64,000 nucleotides of DNA from positions 91,019 to 155,018 of the forward strand of contig NZ_HE978605.1 in NCBI RefSeq assembly GCF_000285835.1, in the 5' to 3' direction. Each line of letters opens with the position of its first letter. Position 1 is the first letter of the stretch. Source of the stretch: Brevibacterium senegalense. GTDB taxonomy: Bacteria > Actinomycetota > Actinomycetes > Actinomycetales > Brevibacteriaceae. Shown here one piece after another: positions 22,431 to 30,166 of this stretch. A model generated the notes under the pieces. The model had not been told where the DNA came from. It did not search any database and worked only from the letters and a program-made list of their open reading frames with translations. The position numbers and the translations under genes are program-made.

Positions 22431-22498
22431 TGCCGACCATGATAGCCGACCGGCCGGGCGGACGGCGTCCGCCGGCGGCACACGGCCGCACAGCGCCT

Positions 22499-24076
22499 CT
22501 ACGCCCGGATCGCGTCGACGATGCGGGCGCGGGTCGCGACGATCGCCGGCAGGAGCCCGGCCAGGGCGCCCGCTCCCACGGACACCGCGAAGCCCACGAG
22601 CGCCGCGGACACGGGGAAGGCCGGTGCCGCGGCCATGCCGTCGGTCAGGATCGCCATGACCGCGGGCGTGCGGAGGATGAGGACGGAGACGGCGATCCCC
22701 ACGACGCCGGCCAGGCTCGTCGCGACGACGGACTCCATCATGACGGAGAAGAAGACGCGGGCCCCGGTGGCGCCGAAGCTGCGGCGGATGCCGATCTCCC
22801 GCACCCGCTGCTGCACCGTCACGAGCGCGATGTTGAGCAGCCCCATGACGCCCAGGAACAGGATGAGCCCCGCGATCGCCAGGAGGATCGTCCGCAGGAC
22901 GCCCAGGGGATCGTCCCCGAAGGCGAAGGCGTCGGACCGGTAGCCGGACCACGTCCCGCCCGTTATGGCGCTCAGTCGGGAGGAGACCTGCGTGGCCAGG
23001 TCGTCAGCGATCTCCTCCGGCACCCACGCCTGCAGCGAGAACTGCTGCGGCTCCTGCACGAGCGCGGTCGCGGCAGGTGCGCCGGCCAGCAGGCGGACCT
23101 CGCGCATCTCCCACCGGTTGCCGCGTGTCACCCCGATGACGGTCGCGGTCAGCGGGGCCCCGCCCTCGGTCGCGGCCAGCTCGATCGAGGCAGGGAGGTC
23201 CGAGGCTGTGAGGCCCTGATCCGCCAGGACGTTCTCGTTCACGACGGCCGCCGGGGCGAGGTTCTGCTCGTCGCCGGGGGCGAACCAGCAACCGGCGACC
23301 AGCTCCGCGCTGAAGATCGTGCCGTGGTCCGGCTCGATGAGCAGCGTGTCCGCCCACTCGTCGCCGTATCGCCCGGTGACCAGCACCTGCGACTGCGACA
23401 GGACGGTGGTCCGCGTGATCGAGAACTCCTCGAGCACCGGGTCCGCCGCCGCCCGCAGTGCGGCGGGATCGGCGCTCAGCCGCGGGTCCTCCGTCTCGAG
23501 GGTGAGAGTGGCCGCGCGGCCGCTCATCTGCTCGCAGCTGGCCCGCAGCGAGTCCTGCGCCATCGTCGACATCGCGACGACCAGGGTGAGCGAGCACACC
23601 GCGATCGCGACCCGCTGCTGCTCACCGCCGGACAGGCGGGTGGGCACCTGATCGGCGCGCTCCCCCAGGCCCAGCCGCTCGAGGACCTCACGGGCGCGCC
23701 GCTTGCGGGTGCGGACCTCTGCGGCGGTCCCGTAGAGCAGCGGGTGGGCGACGTTCTCCAGCGCCGTGCGTCCCGGCAGCAGGTTGAACTGCTGGAAGAC
23801 GAAGCCGATCTGCGCACCGCGGATCCGGGAGGCGGTGCGCTGCGACAGGCGGGCGGTGGGGGTGCCGTCCCACAGCATGTGCCCGCCGGTGGGCCGATCC
23901 AGCAGTCCCAGGATGTTGAGCAGGGTCGACTTGCCGGTGCCGGAGCGGCCCACGATCCCCACGTGCTCGCCCGGGTGCACCGTCAGGTCGATGCGGCGCA
24001 GGATCTCCAGCAGCGAGCCGTCCGGCAGGCGCACGGAGCGCGCGACGCCCTCGAGGTGCAGCAGCGGCGCCGTCAC
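22499..24076 (-). pseudogene. Truncated ABC ATPase fused in frame to a truncated MacB-type permease
   Basis: One open frame of 525 codons starting GTG at 24074-24076. Residues 1-159 are the first part of a LolD/MacB-type ATPase: Walker A GRSGTGKST (43-51), Q-loop FQQFN and signature LSGGEQQ (148-154). Immediately after RVAIA the sequence becomes permease: VCSLTLVVAMSTMAQDS, a periplasmic domain, then three membrane helices and the C-terminal GLLPAIVATRARIVDAIRA. Walker B, D-loop, H-loop and the start of the permease's first helix are missing. The junction lies near 23600 at GTCGCGATCGCG. It should be unable to hydrolyse ATP normally. The upstream adaptor gene is also broken. Confidence 0.8.
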
Positions 24077-25048
24077 CCGACCATCCCGAAGTCCATGCCC
24101 TCGTCCATGTCCGGCTCCGTGCCCGGCACGTACTCGAGGATGGACTCGCCCTCCTCGAGACCGCTCACCACCTCTGCGCGCGTGCCGTCGGACATGCCGA
24201 TCGTGACGGACCGCTCCTCCGGCTCGCCTGTGTCGCCCGGGCCCCAGACGGAGGCGTCCTCGCCCATGCCGCGCACGGCGGTGACCGGGACGGTGAGCAC
24301 GTCGTCCGCGGAGCCCACGTCGACGATCATGCACATCGTGAGCCCGTTGTAGACCTCGACGTCATCGGGGATGCCGCACCGCAGCTGCGTCGTGCCGGAT
24401 CCGGTGTCGCCGGCCGCACCGGTGTCCAGGCCGTCGTCACCGATGCCGAGGCCGTCGTCACCGGACATGTCCGCGTCACCGGCCGTGTCCCCGCCGGCGC
24501 CCGCGTCGCCGCCGGCTGCGCCTCCGCCACCCGTCGGGGGCGCTCCGGCCTCCAGCAGGCTCAGCGACGTGCAGTCGGAGGGCGGCGGCCCCTGGTCGAT
24601 GATGATCTGCGCGGTGTCCGGCAGGTCGCCCAGTCGGTAGAGCTCGACGGGCTCGATGTCCGCGGTCGCGCTGTACGTGCGTGGGGTGACGGTCAGGGCC
24701 TCCGCGTCCTCCGCGTCCTGGGACCCGTCCGGGGCACCGGGATCGGAGGCCTCGTCCGGCACCTCCTCTGCCATGATCTGGAAGAGGTCGTCGCCCTCCT
24801 CCACGACCATCCCCGGGCGCGCCCAGATGTGGTTGACAGTGCCGTCCGGTCCGGCTTCGCCGCGACGGGGTCCGCGATCGCGATCGCTCCACGACGGTCT
24901 CCATCCCCAGCAGCTCGCCCGTGGGGAACTCGTCGTCCGCGCCGGCGTCACCGGACGGGGCGAACGCCAGCCAGGCGAGCGACACCGCGATGACGAGCAG
25001 GACGACGAGGTGGAGGATCGGGAGGACCACACGTCGGAACACCTGCAC
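24073..25048 (-). pseudogene. Membrane-fusion adaptor of the ABC cassette, frameshifted
   Basis: Two parts in different frames. From 25048 the frame encodes an N-terminal membrane anchor (MQVFRRVVLPILHLVVLLVI) and a spacer up to METVVERS near 24890. The rest, in another frame to the stop at 24073, encodes DGTVNHIWARPGMVVEEGDD (a biotinyl/lipoyl-like half motif) and a C-terminal adaptor domain ending VLEYVPGTEPDMDEGMDFGMVG (shown in part). Around 24860-24890 the three frames each carry short plausible pieces, and the expected first beta-barrel strand is missing. The stop overlaps the ATPase start by 4 bp, the usual order for such efflux systems. Confidence 0.7.
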
Positions 25049-25160
25049 GGATCACACACCTCACGGACACGGCCGCGGTCCCTCACCGCGACGACCGGGA
25101 CTGGTCCTACCCTCACAACCCGGTGATCGGCGCCCCCACCAGCAGAGATTCCGACAGAAC

Positions 25161-25223
25161 CGCTGAGGTGCACGCACACGCCCCGATCAGCGTTGATCAC
25201 AGTCCTGTCCATGCACCTCAGCG
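25161..25223. repeat. Concentric nested inverted repeat
   Basis: A 12-bp inverted repeat, CGCTGAGGTGCA (25161-25172) with TGCACCTCAGCG (25212-25223), encloses a second one, GATCA (25185-25189) with TGATC (25194-25198). Both share the same centre near 25192. It lies in the gap upstream of the broken adaptor gene and downstream of the tRNA terminator. It could be an operator or a structured RNA; no gene is visible in it. Confidence 0.5.
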
Positions 25224-25246
25224 CAGGAACGGGAGCGCAGGAACGC

Positions 25247-25279
25247 GAAGAACCCCCGTCCACCGGACGGGGGTTCTTC
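25247..25279 (-). terminator. Terminator of the tRNA-Thr/tRNA-Met unit
   Basis: Perfect 15-bp stem (GAAGAACCCCCGTCC with its complement) and an ACC loop, eight bases beyond the 3' end of tRNA-Met on the minus strand. Confidence 0.85.
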
Positions 25280-25286
25280 CTGGTCG

Positions 25287-25360
25287 TAGCGGGGGCGGGG
25301 CTCGATCCCGCGACCTCACGATTATGAGTCGTGCGCTCTAACCACCTGAGCTACCCCGCC
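25287..25360 (-). tRNA. tRNA-Met (CAT), elongator type
   Basis: 74-nt cloverleaf on the minus strand: GGCGGGGTAGCTCAGGTGGT at the 5' end, anticodon CAT in ACTCATAAT, T-stem GCGGG/CCCGC, acceptor CCCCGCT, discriminator A, no encoded CCA. The overall sequence resembles elongator tRNA-Met rather than the initiator, whose anticodon stem carries three G-C pairs. Odd point: the T-loop reads ATCGAGC, so position 54 is A instead of the near-invariant T. Lysidine-type tRNA-Ile is less likely. Confidence 0.92.
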
Positions 25361-25388
25361 GCGCGCGAACCGCAGTAGGGCCCACGAG

Positions 25389-25461
25389 AGCCCCAAAAGG
25401 GAATCGAACCCTTGACCTTTTCCTTACCATGGAAACGCTCTGCCGACTGAGCTATTGGGGC
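25389..25461 (-). tRNA. tRNA-Thr (GGT)
   Basis: 73-nt cloverleaf on the minus strand: GCCCCAATAGCTCAGTCGGC, anticodon GGT in CATGGTAAG, T-arm AGGGTTCGATTCCCT, acceptor TTGGGGC, discriminator T, no encoded CCA. It lies 28 nt upstream of tRNA-Met on the same strand and probably shares its transcript. Confidence 0.95.
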
Positions 25462-25478
25462 AACGAGACGATACTTTA

Positions 25479-25521
25479 CACAGTCGCCGGACCGGACGCA
25501 AAGCAGATTCCGGCGACTGTG
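25479..25521 (-). terminator. Terminator of the glutaminase-to-membrane-protein unit
   Basis: Perfect 13-bp stem (25479-25491 with 25509-25521, arm CACAGTCGCCGGA) and a 17-nt loop, ten bases after the stop at 25531 on the minus strand. A TAAAGT box immediately beyond it may be the -10 of the tRNA-Thr unit. Confidence 0.75.
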
Positions 25522-25530
25522 ACGGAGCAC

Positions 25531-26964
25531 TCAGGAGGCCTTCGCGCGGGCCTCCACGACGGCGTCCACGAGGTCCTCGCGCGTGCCCCCGTAGAGGGTC
25601 GACGCCCACACGGTGTCGCGCAGGACGTAGGGCCTGCCGTCGACCGCGAGCCAGCGCAGCGGGTTGTCGCTGCGGTCGTCGTGGAGGCACTTCGCGCAGG
25701 CGGGGACGGTGAGGGAGCCGGTCCGTCCGGACACGGACACGTCGATCTCCTTCTTGGCCGGACCGTGGCGCGGGTCGATGCTGCACAGTCGCTGGGCCTC
25801 CGTGTCCCGGTTCCCGCGCAGGCTCAGCGCGCCGCCGGCCGTGCGCCGGCTCCCCCGGCCCCCGGACCGGGGCGCCTTCTCCGCCCGGGTGACCGCGGCC
25901 TCGGCGATGCCCATGAGCACCATCGCACCTGCGAGGTCGTCCTCGCGCGCGTCCGTGTCGTCCGCGATGCGGCGGGCCAGCCCGTACGCGTCCAGGCCGT
26001 GCTCCACGAGGTCCGCCGTCTCGCTGTCGAGGGACCCGGTCTGCAGCTTCTCCAGCCGTTCGACGACCCCCAGCGCGTCCTCGCCCAGCGCGCGGCGCAT
26101 CGCGCCCCGGTCCGCGGCGGAGGCCGCCTGGGCGATCGCCTTGGGGATCCGGTACCGCTTGCGCCGGGCACCGCGCGGGATCGCGAACCAGAGGATCGCT
26201 GCGATGACGACGACCAGCAGCATCGCGATCGCGAAGGTCCGCAGCGGGGACACCGCGACCTGGTGCTGGAGTTCCTGCATTAAGCCGCTCCCGCGGGAGG
26301 AGAACTCGACGGGCTGCGGATCCTCGAGTCCCTCGAGTCCCTGCCGCACGCGTCCCAGCACCGATTCCGTGTCCGTCCCGGTCCGCGTCGAGTAGAACTG
26401 CTCCGCGAGGAGGTACTGCCGGTCCTCGTCCGGCGTCACGACCTCGACCTGGACGCCGTAGCCCTCCGTGCCCGCCACCACGGCGACCATCTCCGTCTCC
26501 GGCAGCGTCTCCGCGAGGATCTGGGCGACGGTCGAGGTCGTCGAGTAGTCGAGTCCGCTGTCGAAGACGAGGTACGTGGGCACGGACGCCTTCTCCTGCA
26601 GCTCCCGCAGGTCCTCGTAGGCGTCGCCGTACAGCAGCTGCGCACCCTCGTCGGAGTACAGCGGGTCCTCCTCGAGGTGCGTCACGTAGGTGTCGACCCG
26701 TTCCAGCACGGTCGTCCCGTCGTCGCCCGCCAGGACGCGGACCTCCGCCGAGGCCGTGGTCGGCGAGGCCGTCCTCGCCGCCGCGGTCTGTGCCGTCGCC
26801 GAGGTCGTGGTCGCCTCCGCGGTCGTGCTCGCCTCCGCGGTCACCGGCACCGGTGCTGTCGCGGACGCGGGGGCCGCGGCGAGTCCGCCGCACGCTGTGC
26901 CCAGCGCGACGGCCAGGCCGACCGCCCGCACAGCGGTTCCCTGAGTCTGTGGTCGCCTGCTCAC
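25531..26964 (-). CDS. Exported membrane protein with outside domain and C-x5-H…C-x2-C site (family member 4)
   Basis: 477 residues, function unknown. Signal-peptide-like start (AVRAVGLAVALGTACGGLAAA), Ala/Thr-rich linker, an outside alpha/beta domain (about 85-225; VPTYLVFDSGLDYS, EMVAVVAGTEGYGVQVEV) that resembles the TPM fold, one membrane helix (about 243-262) followed by PRGARRKR, then a cytoplasmic helical domain and C394-x5-H400 (CSIDPRHG), C423-x2-C426 (ACAKC) and GRPYVLRDTVW. GTG at 26964 with GGAGGAG upstream, overlapping the preceding gene by 4 bp. The C-terminal third aligns well with the 8874-10166 protein. Confidence 0.78.
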   Translation of the reverse strand: MSRRPQTQGTAVRAVGLAVALGTACGGLAAAPASATAPVPVTAEASTTAEATTTSATAQTAAARTASPTTASAEVRVLAGDDGTTVLERVDTYVTHLEEDPLYSDEGAQLLYGDAYEDLRELQEKASVPTYLVFDSGLDYSTTSTVAQILAETLPETEMVAVVAGTEGYGVQVEVVTPDEDRQYLLAEQFYSTRTGTDTESVLGRVRQGLEGLEDPQPVEFSSRGSGLMQELQHQVAVSPLRTFAIAMLLVVVIAAILWFAIPRGARRKRYRIPKAIAQAASAADRGAMRRALGEDALGVVERLEKLQTGSLDSETADLVEHGLDAYGLARRIADDTDAREDDLAGAMVLMGIAEAAVTRAEKAPRSGGRGSRRTAGGALSLRGNRDTEAQRLCSIDPRHGPAKKEIDVSVSGRTGSLTVPACAKCLHDDRSDNPLRWLAVDGRPYVLRDTVWASTLYGGTREDLVDAVVEARAKAS

Positions 26965-29246
26965 GCGCGTCTCCTCCGTCCGCCGCCCCGTCGTCGGGGC
27001 GAGTTCTTCGCCGCCCTGTCCTTGCCGGACGAGGTCCGATCCTTCGCCTGTCTCCGCGTCCCGCCGACGGCTGCGACCGGATCCGTCCGATCCGTGACGA
27101 GGCGGCGGAACACGATCCCCGCGGCGAGCACCAGCAGCGCGGCACCGCCGGCGCCCAGCAGGGTCCGCAGCCACAGCCGGCTGGTCCACGCGGGCGTGCC
27201 GGGAGCGGGCTCGAACGCGTCCGGGTCCTCGTCGTACCACTCGATCGGCTCATCCGCCGGGATCCAGTCGGAGTCCTCCGCCCACCGCAGCTGCGCGATC
27301 GTCTGCCGATCCAGCGGCGCGTCGTAGGCGACGTCGGGTCGGTCCGGTCGCGACATGATGTCCTGCTCGATGCCGTTCGCCACGATCACGACGGAACTGC
27401 GGGAGATCAGCACGGCCAGAGAACCCTCCGGCAGCGCCTGCGCGATGACGTCCTCGTGGTCGTACGAGGACACCACTCCCCTGCTCGTGGGCTCGTACGC
27501 GATGACCCGCACGTCGTGTCCCGTCGACTCTGCGACCTCGTCCGCGACCGCCTGCACCTCGACCAGATTCTCGTCCACCAGGACCGGCGCGATGTACGGG
27601 GACACGAACGGCCCGTCCGCGGCCCCCTCGACCGCGCGCAGGGCTTCCTGTCGCGCCGCGTCGCGCGGGTCGTCGACGGGTGACCCCGGCGCACCGGGCT
27701 CCGCCGTGTACACCTTCTCCAGCTGCGCCCCGTCGTGCAGTCCACCGGCGATCCCGGCCAGGAGTGCCAGCACCGCAGCGGTCGTGAGGAGGACGGCGCG
27801 CGCCCACGGCGACGACCCGGCCCGGTCCTCCGCCCGGACCGTGCCGCCCCAGTCCGCAGCGGCTGCGACGCGTGGCGCACCCGGGGCCGGCGTCCAGTCC
27901 GCGGGCATGTTCGCGATCGCATCGCTCAGCGGTCCGAACGCCCCGTATCCGCTGGCCGCCCACGGGGAGGAGCTGCGTCGCCAGTAGGGCCTGCCGCGGT
28001 CGATGCCGTCGAGGCTCAGGAAGGACGGTGCGCGCCCCTTCGCGATGCGCTCCGCGTTCAGGTCCGACACCGGCACGGTCACCTGGGCACCCAGCAGGTC
28101 GACGCTCTCCTCGCGGACCGCAGGCAGGTCGGGGCGGAAGAAGCAGCGGCTGCGGTGCTCCCCGTCCCGCTCCCGGGAGAGCTCCGTCCAGCCGGCCCAC
28201 ACGAGGGCTGAGCCCGATTCCGCGGGGTCGGGCAGTCGGCCGATCGCCGTCTCGATCGTGGAGTCCAGCTGCGACGCCGTCGTGAGCCGGCGGTGGGCCC
28301 GGACCGCGTCCTTCCGCAGACCGGCGAGGGCCGCCGCCTCGTGCCGACGATCGAGGCGCGTGCCGAAGACGCGCGCCAGCGGCCCCCGGTTCCGGGGCAG
28401 CAGCAGGACGACGCAGAGGACCAGCAGCAGGCCGCCCACCACGGCGGCCGCGGTGAAGGCCGCCCCCATGATCGCCGATCCGATGCCATCACCCTGCAGG
28501 CTGGAGCGGTACCCCACCCCGGTCCACCCCTGCGGCCGGGTCTCGTGGGGCAGCAGCTCCACGTCGAGGGAATCGGCGTGCAGCGCGCGCAGGGTGAAGG
28601 AGATCGGCGGTGCGGTCTGCTCCGTGTTGAGATACGGCGGTCCCACCGGATTCGCGTCCGCCAGGTCCGTGCGGAGCCTCCCGTCCGCGTAGGTGCTGAA
28701 CTCCGCGATGCCGCCGGTGGAGAGGATGTAGACCGTCTTCGCCCGCGGATCCGCGCGGGCCATCTCCGTCAGCGCCCACTGCTGCCCGATCCGAGCGGTG
28801 CCGGCATCCAGACCTGCCGCAGAATCGGTCACCGGAGCGGGCAGGACCGCGATCCGCACGGTCCACCCGTCCGCTTCGAGCGCGGAGATCGGCTCGTCGA
28901 GCATGGCCCGCTGGTGCTCGTCCCACAGCCCCACCGCCTCCGGGGCGACCGCGACCGGATCGTCCGCCCACTGGGTGCCGACGGCGGTGACGACGTACTC
29001 CGCGATCGCCTCCGCTCGGGCTCGCGTCGCCTCCGTGGCCGGGTCCTGCGCCTGGGACTCCCCGGCCCCGGACTCTGACGAATCCGCAGCGGGGGTCGCG
29101 GAGGCGGTCTCCTGGGTCGCGGACGGCGAGTCATCTGCGGTGGCGGCCACGGCCTCGGCGGTAGGGACAGTGCCCACCAGCAGGAGCCCGGCGACAGCGC
29201 ATCCCGTCACGACGGCCAGGGGCCGTCGGGGCAGGACGGTCCTCAC
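26961..29246 (-). CDS. Large membrane protein with two outside domains; metal ligands lost (family member 5)
   Basis: 761 residues, function unknown. Signal-like helix (8-30), outside domain A (about 75-250), membrane helix (258-284), cytoplasmic domain (about 290-480), membrane helix (483-502), outside domain B (about 540-650; SPYIAPVLVDENLVEVQAV…GSLAVLISRSSVVIVANG), membrane helix (692-716) and a very basic tail ending RRRGGGRRRRA. The cytoplasmic block VPVSDLNAERIAKGRAPSFL…RGRPYW aligns with LPVCAPCQRDLTAGRTPAWL…RGRPYV of the 8874-10166 protein, but both CxxC cysteines are replaced and the HG is absent. Start GTG overlaps the phosphodiesterase stop by 4 bp. Confidence 0.75.
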   Translation of the reverse strand: MRTVLPRRPLAVVTGCAVAGLLLVGTVPTAEAVAATADDSPSATQETASATPAADSSESGAGESQAQDPATEATRARAEAIAEYVVTAVGTQWADDPVAVAPEAVGLWDEHQRAMLDEPISALEADGWTVRIAVLPAPVTDSAAGLDAGTARIGQQWALTEMARADPRAKTVYILSTGGIAEFSTYADGRLRTDLADANPVGPPYLNTEQTAPPISFTLRALHADSLDVELLPHETRPQGWTGVGYRSSLQGDGIGSAIMGAAFTAAAVVGGLLLVLCVVLLLPRNRGPLARVFGTRLDRRHEAAALAGLRKDAVRAHRRLTTASQLDSTIETAIGRLPDPAESGSALVWAGWTELSRERDGEHRSRCFFRPDLPAVREESVDLLGAQVTVPVSDLNAERIAKGRAPSFLSLDGIDRGRPYWRRSSSPWAASGYGAFGPLSDAIANMPADWTPAPGAPRVAAAADWGGTVRAEDRAGSSPWARAVLLTTAAVLALLAGIAGGLHDGAQLEKVYTAEPGAPGSPVDDPRDAARQEALRAVEGAADGPFVSPYIAPVLVDENLVEVQAVADEVAESTGHDVRVIAYEPTSRGVVSSYDHEDVIAQALPEGSLAVLISRSSVVIVANGIEQDIMSRPDRPDVAYDAPLDRQTIAQLRWAEDSDWIPADEPIEWYDEDPDAFEPAPGTPAWTSRLWLRTLLGAGGAALLVLAAGIVFRRLVTDRTDPVAAVGGTRRQAKDRTSSGKDRAAKNSPRRRGGGRRRRA

Positions 29247-30166
29247 GCGAGGGCCTCGAACTTCGCGGTGATGAACCCCTGGAGCGTCGCGGGCCGGTTC
29301 GTGATGATGCCCTGGACGCCGGCGCCCAGCAGCTTCTCCCAGGAGGAGGGGTCGTCGACGGTCCAGACGAACACGCCGCACCCGGAGTCCAGGAACTGGT
29401 CGACGACCGCACGGCGCAGGAAGAAGCCGCGGACGGAGGGGTTGTAGGCGATGGCCTGGAGCTCCTCGACGACGGCCATGTCCTCCTCGCGGGGGACGGT
29501 GCGCAGGAGGCAGCGCTCGACCATCGGGGCGATGTCGCGCAGGTGGGCGAGAGTGCCGGGCGCGAAGCTCTGGACCAGGGTGCGGTCGGCCATGCCCGCG
29601 TCGATGATGGAGCCCGCGACGGACGCGACGGCGCCGGGCGACCACTCCCCCTTGAGCTCCAGCAGCAGGCGACCGCCCTTCGTCGACACGTCCGTCAGCA
29701 GCGTGTCGAGTTTGGGCAGGCGCTGCCCGGCGAACCCGGGGCCGGCCCACGAGCCCGCGTCCAGGCGCGACAGCACGTCGTCGTCCAGGCGGGCCACCTG
29801 CCCGGAACCGTCCGTCGTCCGATCGACCGACTGGTCGTGGATGACGATGGGGGTGCCGTCCGCACTCACGTGCAGATCGACCTCGATCCAGTCCGCGCCG
29901 ATCATGCGGGCGGCGTCGACGGCGGCCAGCGTGTTCTCCGGGGCGGCGGCGGAGTAGCCGCGGTGCGCGATGATCCACGGCCGATCCGTCACGAGCGGGG
30001 TGCCGGCGACGTCCGCGTGCGCGATCGAGGCGTCGTGGACCCGGTCGGCCCACGTGCGGCCCAGGGCGCCGCGGGAGCCGGTCGCGCCGGAGGTCGTCGT
30101 ACCGGAGCCGGTGGGCGTCGCGGTGGACGCCGGTGCGGCGGATGCGGTCGCGGTGGTGGTGTCCAT
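29243..30166 (-). CDS. Glycerophosphodiester phosphodiesterase
   Basis: 307 residues, GDPD family, which splits glycerophosphodiesters into glycerol-3-phosphate and an alcohol. Catalytic features are present: IIAHRGYS with the HRG, APENTLAA, the metal-binding WIEVDLH (ExD) and the second catalytic His in VIHDQSVDRTTDG. The first 55 residues are Ala/Thr/Gly-rich with no signal peptide, so it is likely cytoplasmic. ATG at 30164-30166 overlaps the glutaminase stop (TGATG). Upstream of two membrane-family genes with 4-bp overlaps, so all four genes form one unit. Confidence 0.9.
   Translation of the reverse strand: MDTTTATASAAPASTATPTGSGTTTSGATGSRGALGRTWADRVHDASIAHADVAGTPLVTDRPWIIAHRGYSAAAPENTLAAVDAARMIGADWIEVDLHVSADGTPIVIHDQSVDRTTDGSGQVARLDDDVLSRLDAGSWAGPGFAGQRLPKLDTLLTDVSTKGGRLLLELKGEWSPGAVASVAGSIIDAGMADRTLVQSFAPGTLAHLRDIAPMVERCLLRTVPREEDMAVVEELQAIAYNPSVRGFFLRRAVVDQFLDSGCGVFVWTVDDPSSWEKLLGAGVQGIITNRPATLQGFITAKFEALA

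Noticed and set aside
25287..25360. Initiator tRNA or lysidine tRNA-Ile
   Set aside because: The CAT anticodon alone fits all three, but the anticodon stem lacks three consecutive G-C pairs of an initiator and the body matches elongator tRNA-Met.
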